Assembly (NCBI GenBank): GCA_905215035.1
Contig: CAJMOJ010000034.1
Span: forward strand, 1-21,458
Source: an uncultured bacterium
GTDB taxonomy: Bacteria; Actinomycetota; Coriobacteriia; Coriobacteriales; Eggerthellaceae
Direction of reading: 5' to 3'
DNA length: 21,458 bases
A model generated the notes under the pieces. The model made no database searches. It was not told the DNA's origin and was given only the letters and a program-made list of their open reading frames with translations. Made by a program: the position numbers and the translations under genes. This document shows positions 15,399 through 21,458 of the stretch, in pieces. The stretch's first letter is position 1. Each line of letters begins with the position of its first letter.

Positions 15399-16127
15399 TT
15401 AATATTCTGATTCGCCCGTCCAGAACGTCTCAGTATCTCCTTCTCCCGTAAACAACGTCGATGACTTCCAAGCAAGAATTTCATACGTTGCATCATTATG
15501 AATTCCTACGATAATCTCTAACTTACGTCCATCTCCTGTTTCAAACGCAGCATAAACGCCATCGACAATATCAAGCTGTGTGCCTACAATACCGGCTGCT
15601 GCCATGATATTTTGAGCAGAATCAAGATGCGCATTGACAAAAAGTTCCGTAGTACCCGTCGTATTCCTATCAGCGCCCCCTTGAGAGCCAGATTCTGACG
15701 AGGGCTCACTTATCGTAGACGATTGCGCTCGCTCATCTAAATAAGCCCATTGCTCTTTATCGCGGCGGCGCTCATCAAGACTTTTCCATTGAGCCTGCTC
15801 AGCGACCATAAGAGCATCAATGCCAGCACGTTGCGCATCAACGCAATACTGAGGCAATACTGCTTCAAGTGCCGTTCGCGCTTGAGTTCCACTCTGCCCC
15901 TGCGTACGCAGCTGCTCGAGTGTTTCATCAATATGAGCAACCAAATTTTGAGCAGCCGCCTCATTAGCATAAAGCGCCACTGTTGCATTAGCTTGGCGCT
16001 GCGCAAGTACATAGGTTGCTTGCGATGTGGTTACAGAAAGCACCGCCATAACCGCCAAACACAACACGACAAGAAGCGTAAAGAGACTGATCGGTCCCAT
16101 ACGGACAGAACCGTGACTGGTACTCAT
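15399..16127 (-). CDS. Single-pass pilus-operon protein of unknown function
   Basis: A 242-residue protein with a short N-terminus, one span at about 13-35, then a long outer region. Residues 40-130 are Ala/Gln/Glu/Arg-rich and probably a coiled coil or long helix. A Ser/Gly-rich linker is near 135-160. A compact C-terminal domain ends in repeated acidic/aromatic residues (TFWTGESEY). Shape and position match PilO/pseudopilin-like assembly proteins, but I see no diagnostic motif, and no prepilin cleavage site. A strong AGGAGGTG precedes the ATG, which directly follows the stop codon of the gene before it. A pilus assembly or alignment role is inferred from context only. Confidence 0.85.
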   Translation of the reverse strand: MSTSHGSVRMGPISLFTLLVVLCLAVMAVLSVTTSQATYVLAQRQANATVALYANEAAAQNLVAHIDETLEQLRTQGQSGTQARTALEAVLPQYCVDAQRAGIDALMVAEQAQWKSLDERRRDKEQWAYLDERAQSSTISEPSSESGSQGGADRNTTGTTELFVNAHLDSAQNIMAAAGIVGTQLDIVDGVYAAFETGDGRKLEIIVGIHNDATYEILAWKSSTLFTGEGDTETFWTGESEY

Positions 16128-16757
16128 TTAGGCTACACCTCCTGTCATTGTTGTCTCAGACGAAGAGGGACGTGAAAAATTCACTCTTGTATCAGACAGC
16201 GATTCATCCGTTGCATCAATAATGCGCGCATTACCTTGCTCATCAATGCGCCCGGTCGCTACTAATTCTTGAAAAAGCACCGAGCATGCGCTGTGCGAAT
16301 CCCCCTGATCAAGAAGGCGAGTTGTCGATGCGCCACCACGCACATAGCGCGATGTCCGCACAGTGTACAATGCTTCACCATCAGATATCACACTAATAGT
16401 GGCACCATACATAACACCACCTGCATATACAGTCGCATCAGGAGTAACTAAAAGCGTACATAATTGGTCTTGATAGGTTACTTCTTGCTCTGCAGGCACC
16501 GCAAAAGGATTAGCACCAAACGCTTCTGCCTCATCACTTGCTACAGCAACCGCAGCTTCAAGACGTACGGTATCTTCTGCTCGCAAATGCGCATCGGAAA
16601 AAAGGGTAAGTAAAATTGCAAGCGATGCCACCAAAAAGGCAAGTAATAAAAGTGCCTCAACCACAAAGGCGGTACCTGACCACGTATGGTGTCCTCCTTT
16701 GTATCGTGTGCGATGGGAGGCAAAACCTACGCTTGGACGCGTGGAACCAAACGCCAT
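16128..16757 (-). CDS. Prepilin-like single-pass protein of the pilus operon
   Basis: A 209-residue protein. A basic N-terminus of 28 residues leads to GTAFVVEALLLLAFLVASLA, which closely resembles the N-terminal helix of PilV/minor pilins. However, Glu34 is six residues after Gly28, where classical prepilins have it at +5, so processing by PilD is uncertain. The region after the span is globular with two Cys (in LCTLLV and SACSVL) that could form a disulphide, as in many minor pilins. GGGGGAG precedes the start, and only 2 nt separate it from the previous stop. Likely a minor pilin or pseudopilin; inference from shape and neighbours. Confidence 0.8.
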   Translation of the reverse strand: MAFGSTRPSVGFASHRTRYKGGHHTWSGTAFVVEALLLLAFLVASLAILLTLFSDAHLRAEDTVRLEAAVAVASDEAEAFGANPFAVPAEQEVTYQDQLCTLLVTPDATVYAGGVMYGATISVISDGEALYTVRTSRYVRGGASTTRLLDQGDSHSACSVLFQELVATGRIDEQGNARIIDATDESLSDTRVNFSRPSSSETTMTGGVA

Positions 16758-16759
16758 AT

Positions 16760-17323
16760 CTATGCTCCCCCTCTCACGCTATGAAGCGCCACTTCGGCGC
16801 TGCCATCCTGGGTATACACAGTCAATAAACCATTTTGATAAGAAACATCAAACATCTCTGATGTTACTAAGGGAGTAGCGCGCGATGGATCATAGGGAGC
16901 TTGGTCAAGAGAATACTCTTCCACTATCGTTCCTTGATATAAATATATGCGTGTTTCATAACGCCCAGATTCAAGTGCTTCAATCAGTACCAGTGACACA
17001 CCCTCCGGACCCTGCCCAAGAGCAATCTCATCAATAGCATCATGACTCTTAATGCTATTGACTAAGAAAGAAGACGACATACGACTATCTCCTGTTGCCA
17101 CTCGAACCTCAGCAAGCGAGCTATACACATGCGTTCCCACTACAAGCGCAATCAAGAGCGCCGCAATAAATACTACGAAAAGCACGATAGTAAAACTGCG
17201 TCCAAAATCACGCGTCTCACGATCATGATTAAATGTTGCTAGCGATGAAGCCGCATCATGCAAGGTTGAGCGACCCCGCACAGAAGACGACCGAAGCGAT
17301 GAACTATAACGATTCTGCATCAT
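16760..17323 (-). CDS. DUF4860-like pilus-operon membrane protein
   Basis: A 187-residue protein with a long Ser/Arg-rich cytoplasmic tail (1-43) and one span (about 44-67), then an outer domain of about 120 residues. SSSFLVNSIKSHDAIDEIAL near 83-102 and the following strand-rich segment resemble the DUF4860 family, which I associate with type IV pilus clusters of Firmicutes and Coriobacteriia and which looks like a minor pseudopilin (compare the comGF type). That match is from memory. The ATG at 17323 overlaps the stop of the gene before it (ATGA), implying translational coupling; a second ATG follows at 17320. Confidence 0.8.
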   Translation of the reverse strand: MMQNRYSSSLRSSSVRGRSTLHDAASSLATFNHDRETRDFGRSFTIVLFVVFIAALLIALVVGTHVYSSLAEVRVATGDSRMSSSFLVNSIKSHDAIDEIALGQGPEGVSLVLIEALESGRYETRIYLYQGTIVEEYSLDQAPYDPSRATPLVTSEMFDVSYQNGLLTVYTQDGSAEVALHSVRGGA

Positions 17324-17646
17324 CGGGGAATCACCACCACGGTTGGTGCCACATTGCTTGCAAAAGCCTCGTAACTAATTACATAATCATTGCGATTAAC
17401 AACAAGACCATAATGATCTTCTAAATAACTAAGCGAAGAAGGGTACGCGCCTTCAACGGCATAACACTGCAGCGCTGTTTCAACAATGGAATTACGTACA
17501 GCAGTTGCACGCTGCTCTTCCATTTGCTCAGCAAGTGCCTGAATGCCAAAAAAGCATACAACGCAAAGAACGCACACAACGATCAGCGCAACAACTATAT
17601 TGCGCCTGCGCTCCTTAATCTGTCGCTGAGTTCGTACGTGATACAT
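17320..17646 (-). CDS. Small pilin-like membrane protein of the pilus operon
   Basis: A 108-residue protein: a basic N-terminus (RQIKERRRN), one span at about 16-39, then an amphipathic helix and a short soluble tail. ALQCYAVEGAYPSSLSYLEDHYGL (near 58-81, given here as the pattern of a helix followed by an AVEGxYPxxLxxL segment) is typical of pilin-like proteins in Gram-positive pilus clusters. There is no canonical prepilin cleavage site. It begins 9 nt after pilC with a weak AGAAG and overlaps the next gene by 3 nt. Likely a small pilin or assembly protein. Confidence 0.8.
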   Translation of the reverse strand: MYHVRTQRQIKERRRNIVVALIVVCVLCVVCFFGIQALAEQMEEQRATAVRNSIVETALQCYAVEGAYPSSLSYLEDHYGLVVNRNDYVISYEAFASNVAPTVVVIPR

Positions 17647-17655
17647 AACGATCTT

Positions 17656-18711
17656 CTATCCAATAGATCCCATAATGCCAATCAAAGGCAACATGACAGA
17701 AATGAGCGTTGCTCCCACAGCAATCGTAAGAAAAGCAGCCAAAGCAGGTTCGATAGAGTCGATCACCATATCAACTTGCAGGATAGCATCATCAAAAAAT
17801 GTTCCTGCGAGTCTATCTAATACCTCATCCAAACTGCCCGCACGCGTTCCTACTGTCAACATACGTGCATACACTGGTTCAAATATTTCAAAGTCGCTAA
17901 TCGCCTGAGCAAGGCTTTTTGCCTGTTGAGGATCAATCATAGCGTTATAAGCTTGCTCAACCTGAGTAAAGAGACCGCGATGCTCAATAGTTACCAGTGC
18001 GTCTTTCATAGCCTGATCAGTCGTAAGACCAGACGCAACAAAAACTGAAACAACTGAAGTAAAACGACTCAGAGCCAATTGATGCATAGCCTTTTTAGTA
18101 AACGGCACATTTTCTAGCATCCGCACTACACGATCCACGCCACCCTCAGAATGCATCATTGCCATCACAACCAAAGCAACTACCGCACAGACAAGGGTAA
18201 TCCCTAGAGCAATCCAACCAATAACTACTGATACGGCAACAATATCAAATGAACCTGCCGTAATACCGCCTGACAACGAATCATATACACCTTCAAACAC
18301 CGGCAAAATAAACAACACGGTAAAGGCCAGAATCACGCTCATAATACAAAGGAGTGCAGCAGGATAGCCAATAGCAGAACGAATCTTTGCCATCATGCGT
18401 GCTTCTTCGTCATAATATACACTCAGACTACGCAATACATCTTCAAGGCGACCCGACCGCTCACCAACTGCAATCATATCAACTGCATAGCGCGGAAACA
18501 CCCCTGCTTCCTCCATCGCACGCGCCAAACTCATGCCAGTAATGACATGTTTATAAACGCGTTCGCACGCACGCTTAAAAGAGGAGTCCTCCATATTTTC
18601 CATTAACATATGCACTGCTTCATCGGTCTGGATACCAGCCGAATGCATCAGAGCCATACTTTCGCAAAAAGCACTCAGTGCGCTACTATCAAGCATCGCC
18701 TTCTTGCTCAT
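17656..18711 (-). CDS. pilC: PilC/GspF-type inner-membrane platform protein
   Basis: The 351-residue platform protein of the type IV pilus / type II secretion family, which couples the cytoplasmic ATPases to pilin in the membrane. It shows the two-fold repeat expected: a first domain (FCESMALMHSAGIQTDEAV near 14-32; VGERSGRLEDVLRSL near 82-96), two central spans (about 112-135 and 150-190), a second copy (SRFTSVVSVFVASGLTTDQAM near 222-242; VGTRAGSLDEVLDRLA near 288-303), and a last span at the C-terminus. It is somewhat shorter than the usual 400 residues because the N-terminal extension is small. AAGGAG precedes ATG 18711. It is the first gene of the operon. Confidence 0.95.
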   Translation of the reverse strand: MSKKAMLDSSALSAFCESMALMHSAGIQTDEAVHMLMENMEDSSFKRACERVYKHVITGMSLARAMEEAGVFPRYAVDMIAVGERSGRLEDVLRSLSVYYDEEARMMAKIRSAIGYPAALLCIMSVILAFTVLFILPVFEGVYDSLSGGITAGSFDIVAVSVVIGWIALGITLVCAVVALVVMAMMHSEGGVDRVVRMLENVPFTKKAMHQLALSRFTSVVSVFVASGLTTDQAMKDALVTIEHRGLFTQVEQAYNAMIDPQQAKSLAQAISDFEIFEPVYARMLTVGTRAGSLDEVLDRLAGTFFDDAILQVDMVIDSIEPALAAFLTIAVGATLISVMLPLIGIMGSIG

Positions 18712-18731
18712 TGGTCATCTCCTTTTACCTT

Positions 18732-18762
18732 CTCACATGCCTGCGTACTGCTCACATGCCTG
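18732..18762. repeat. 12-bp direct repeat upstream of pilC
   Basis: CTCACATGCCTG occurs at 18732-18743 and 18751-18762, separated by 7 nt, in the 73-nt gap between the transglutaminase-like gene and pilC. A 19-nt period is close to two helical turns, so a regulator site is possible, as is simple duplication. Confidence 0.8.
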
Positions 18763-18784
18763 TATTCTATCGTGAATCACTCTA

Positions 18785-19717
18785 CTAATACACATAGCGA
18801 TCCGTATAGTTTGACCCATCGCCAATAAACTCACTATCAGCCCCAGAAGCAGCAAATGTTGTATCAATACGTGTCCACGTATCTGGATTAACAGTTATTT
18901 CAACGCTTTCCCACTTGCCATCAATATAGATCATGTTCCACGCATGATAAATATCATCAGGAGCAACATAGCCAGTTATTATTTTGCACGGAATCCCTAA
19001 ACTTCTAAACATGGCTGCTGCCAATGATGCGTAATCAAAACAAATACCTGTTCCACTTGAAAGTGTTTCATCAGGATTAGGGATATAGCCTGTTGAAGAT
19101 GAAAGTTTTTTTGCCTTTTCTTTATCATAGGTAATGTTGTCTTTCATCCATGTGTAGATTGAACGCGCCACATCACCTTCATTTTCAGCACCTTGCGCAA
19201 GCTCGCGCGCCTTAGCGGCTACTGCACTTTGGTCAGTATAAGAGCAGAACACATTAGGACGAATAAATGGCTCAAATTCTGTTGTTACGTTAACCTGCAA
19301 ATCAGTTGAAAGAAGCTCAACATAATTTGAACCCGACGTATTTTGCATTACACGAAAATTGTATAAACCATTACCCATATTGATAGGGCACACAACTGGC
19401 GTGCCGTTATTGGGCATATCGTAGTTATAGCTTACGTCTCCTTTAGTGACTTGAAATTTGAGGCGTGATGAACTTGTTGCTTCTGCTGCAACATATCCAT
19501 CAGCAACTGATGAGGTATCAATAGCGGCACCACGACCGCTCACAACTGCCTTTGAAAATTGAGCCGTTGCAGACGTAGCTGGCGCTTGAAACGATGGTCC
19601 TGATGTAGAAGACGCCGCATCAGACCCTCCGCCACCTCCGCAGCCAGAAAGGACAAAAACGCAAAGCAAGAAAAGTACCATGATGCCTTTTATTGCATAC
19701 ATTGCGTGCCCAAGCAC
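18785..19717 (-). CDS. Transglutaminase-like lipoprotein
   Basis: A secreted lipid-anchored protein with a transglutaminase/protease-like core. From the GTG at 19717 it has 310 residues: a signal peptide with lipobox VLSGC (Cys26), a Gly/Ser-rich linker, a beta-rich domain of about 120 residues, then the core. The catalytic triad is visible: Cys226 in GTGICFDYASLAAA, His258 in YHAWNMIYI and Asp285 in WTRIDTTF. The preceding SIYTWMKDNITYD helix is typical. Family members can cross-link, cleave or remodel proteins or cell-wall peptides. Start choice is open: TTG 19744 (AGAGGG), GTG 19717 (AAGGA at 8 nt) or ATG 19702, which gives the neatest signal peptide. It lies 73 nt upstream of pilC on the same strand, without a visible terminator. 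Confidence 0.9.
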   Translation of the reverse strand: MLGHAMYAIKGIMVLFLLCVFVLSGCGGGGGSDAASSTSGPSFQAPATSATAQFSKAVVSGRGAAIDTSSVADGYVAAEATSSSRLKFQVTKGDVSYNYDMPNNGTPVVCPINMGNGLYNFRVMQNTSGSNYVELLSTDLQVNVTTEFEPFIRPNVFCSYTDQSAVAAKARELAQGAENEGDVARSIYTWMKDNITYDKEKAKKLSSSTGYIPNPDETLSSGTGICFDYASLAAAMFRSLGIPCKIITGYVAPDDIYHAWNMIYIDGKWESVEITVNPDTWTRIDTTFAASGADSEFIGDGSNYTDRYVY

Positions 19718-19795
19718 TTTGTCTTTCCTTGCTACCCTAAACAATAAAGCCCTCTTGAATCATACGTGATCAGCGACCTACGATTAGTGATCTAC

Positions 19796-19801
19796 ATTAT
19801 A
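19796..19801 (-). promoter_or_regulatory. -10 box of the lipoprotein gene
   Basis: A perfect TATAAT on the minus strand, 52-80 nt upstream of the candidate starts. No good -35 is seen at standard spacing. Confidence 0.4.
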
Positions 19802-19865
19802 TAGCACGTCACCAATAAACCTGATGCGCCTTGTATGAGACAAACAGCTTTAAGAAGGAATTACA

Positions 19866-19921
19866 TAAAAAATAATCAGGCCTGTTTCTATACTCGCGCG
19901 CATATAGGAACAAGCCTGATT
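19866..19921 (-). terminator. Intrinsic terminator of the second hybrid kinase
   Basis: The arms AATCAGGC (19874-19881) / GCCTGATT (19914-19921), TGTT / AACA and CTATA / TATAG form a long stem with one mismatch and one wobble, and a loop of 10 nt. On the minus strand it is followed at once by A and six T residues. Confidence 0.9.
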
Positions 19922-20093
19922 GCAAATACCTGCAAGAGCCTTCATACTTTTTGCCCGAATGAATCATGCCCGATAGATAACCTCATATGAAGCATCTCCT
20001 GCATGTATTACTTTAGTAAATTACAATCTTGGTTTGTTCCGAAAAAAGTTGAAAATGTTACATCTTGCATACTTAGCTCAGACTTAGATACCC

Positions 20094-21458
20094 CTATTCT
20101 GACCGAGAAGGCATCCATGTGTTGAGCATTTTAATTAATACGGGAATCTCAAGCGGCTTAGACATATGATCATTCATGCCTGCGTCTTTTGCCCGCTGCA
20201 TGTCTTCAGTAAAGGCATCAGCAGTAAGCGCAACAATAGGAATATCCGCAAGATCCGGTCGGCCATCCTGCGCCGCTGCACGAATAGCTCGTGCAGCTTC
20301 ATATCCATTCATAATAGGCATTTGGATATCCATAAATACCATATCGTAATAACCCGGCTCATGCTCTAACAACATATCGAGGGACCGCTTGCCATTCTCA
20401 GCATGATCAACCTCGGCACCTGTCATACCCAAAATATCCTGTGCAATACCAGCAGCCAGTTCATTATCTTCGGTGAGCAGAATACGATGTCCCTCATACG
20501 CGCACAACTCAAGTGATTTTGAATCACTCATGCCCTCGTCTGAACCATACTCAGACAAAAGATCTTGCAAGGTTGAAACAAGACGAGAACGGAAAAGTGG
20601 CTTTGAGATAAAAGCGTCAATGCCCACTTGACGCGCTTCTTGCTCAATAGCGCTCCAGTCATAAGCAGAAAGAATAATAATAGGTAGTCCTTCTGGGACA
20701 ATATCCCTAATGACGCGCGCTGCCTCAAGACCGCTTTTGCCCGGCATTTTCCAATCCAAAATAATAACGTTATAGTCGTTACCCTGATCATGGGCAGTTT
20801 TCACATACTCACATGCCTCATCGCCTGATAAAACATACTCTGCTTTCATGCCGAGACTGTTCAACATATCAACAGCACTTTCACACGTAGTGAGTTCATC
20901 ATCAGCGACTAAGACACGTAAATCAGCAAGTTCGGCCACATCTTCATGGTGGCGGTCTTGCAATTTAAGTTGAACAATAACCGTAAACTGCGTTCCTTCT
21001 CCGAGCGTCGATTTAACATCAATAGTGCCGTTCATAAGCGACACAACATTTTTGACGATCGACATGCCAAGGCCTGTTCCTTCAACCTTAGTAACACGAG
21101 AATCATTAGCACGCGAAAACGGCTCAAACACACGCTTAACAAACTCTTCACTCATGCCACATCCAGTGTCGCTAAAGGTAAATTCATAGCAGGCACTACC
21201 GGGAAGGCGGCTCGGAAGCTCACGAATATGAAGGGATACCAATCCACCTTCAGGAGTGAACTTAATGGAATTACCCATAATATTGACAAACACTTGCTGT
21301 AGACGCATAGGATCACCTACAACATGCTCGTGTTCAATGTCGGCAATATCCACTTTGAGGTTTTGATGCTTTGCATTAACCTGTGGTGTGATAATACTTA
21401 AGAGACTCTCAACTGATTCAGAAAGATCAAAATCTTCTTCTGATAAACCAATATTGCC
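20094..21458 (-). CDS. Hybrid histidine kinase, 3' part (ATPase plus two receiver domains), cut by the window edge
   Basis: The frame is open to the last base, so the N-terminal sensor and His-containing domain lie outside. The visible 454 residues contain the ATPase domain (N-box NIMGNSIKF, DTGCGM, GTGLGMSIVKN), then two receivers. The first has ADDE and phospho-acceptor Asp in ILDWKMPGKSG, with Lys in ISKP. The second has TEDNELAAG, Asp in FMDIQMPIMNGYEA and Lys in MSKP. No HPt or DNA-binding domain follows. The GTG at 21353 is internal, not a start. The last receiver is very like that of the kinase at 11453 (shared HEPGYYD and FMDIQMP blocks), so the two are probably paralogues. It is transcribed toward the pilus region but ends in its own terminator. 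Confidence 0.95.
   Translation of the reverse strand, partial: GNIGLSEEDFDLSESVESLLSIITPQVNAKHQNLKVDIADIEHEHVVGDPMRLQQVFVNIMGNSIKFTPEGGLVSLHIRELPSRLPGSACYEFTFSDTGCGMSEEFVKRVFEPFSRANDSRVTKVEGTGLGMSIVKNVVSLMNGTIDVKSTLGEGTQFTVIVQLKLQDRHHEDVAELADLRVLVADDELTTCESAVDMLNSLGMKAEYVLSGDEACEYVKTAHDQGNDYNVIILDWKMPGKSGLEAARVIRDIVPEGLPIIILSAYDWSAIEQEARQVGIDAFISKPLFRSRLVSTLQDLLSEYGSDEGMSDSKSLELCAYEGHRILLTEDNELAAGIAQDILGMTGAEVDHAENGKRSLDMLLEHEPGYYDMVFMDIQMPIMNGYEAARAIRAAAQDGRPDLADIPIVALTADAFTEDMQRAKDAGMNDHMSKPLEIPVLIKMLNTWMPSRSE

Larger units (their letters stand above)
19745..20093. other. Intergenic region between the second hybrid kinase and the lipoprotein gene
   Basis: It contains the kinase terminator (19866-19921), a perfect minus-strand TATAAT (19801-19796) that probably serves the lipoprotein gene, and two GTGATC elements flanking it downstream. 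Between the kinase stop and the terminator lie 172 nt, with a 14-codon minus-strand frame (19942-19986) that has AGGAG about 9 nt upstream. No larger gene is present. Confidence 0.5.

Noticed and set aside
21353..21353. GTG at 21353 as the start of the second hybrid kinase
   Set aside because: The frame continues upstream to the window edge with kinase-like sequence, so this GTG is an internal valine codon.

Overview
The window most resembles the chromosome of a Gram-positive anaerobe of the Coriobacteriia (Actinomycetota), with GC in the mid-40s per cent by eye. This is inferred from gene content and style: purine-rich Shine-Dalgarno sites, a probably leaderless gene, large Cache-type hybrid kinases, a VanZ-RDD fusion, a DUF4860-like pilus protein and a polyphenol-type decarboxylase. 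No rRNA, tRNA or ribosomal protein gene is present to prove it.

Layout. (1) 1-1934: a long structured leader and an ArsB/NhaD-family ion transporter on the + strand, ending in a strong terminator. (2) 2154-2618: a small PaaI-type hotdog thioesterase (+). (3) 2735-4531: an unrecognised membrane-anchored protein of 598 residues (-). (4) 4710-8535 (-): the most coherent metabolic unit. A Gfo/Idh/MocA dehydrogenase is followed by lpdD-, lpdC- and lpdB(ubiX)-like genes, the three parts of a gallate/protocatechuate-type non-oxidative decarboxylase that uses prenylated FMN. (5) 8702-8743: a long palindrome between divergent promoters, facing a + strand VanZ-RDD membrane protein (8761-10089). (6) 10135-11070 (-): a GT2 polyprenyl-phosphate glycosyltransferase. 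(7) 11453-14293 (+): a full-length hybrid histidine kinase. (8) 14303-18711 (-): a tight six-gene type IV pilus operon (pilC, four small single-pass proteins, pilT). No pilB, pilD or recognisable major pilin is in view. (9) 18785-19717 (-): a transglutaminase-like lipoprotein. (10) 20094-21458 (-): the 3' part of a second hybrid kinase with two receiver domains, running off the right edge.

How the parts may work together. UbiX/LpdB would make prenyl-FMN, LpdD would help load or mature it, and LpdC would remove CO2 from a hydroxylated benzoate. The dehydrogenase at the head of the group may act on a linked substrate. The pilus operon lies between two hybrid kinases and beside an exported transglutaminase-like protein, so the right half looks devoted to sensing and the cell surface.

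The best candidates for something undescribed are the dehydrogenase-lpdDCB operon with its palindromic divergent control region, the pared-down pilus operon, and the frequent short tandem duplications in the intergenic DNA.
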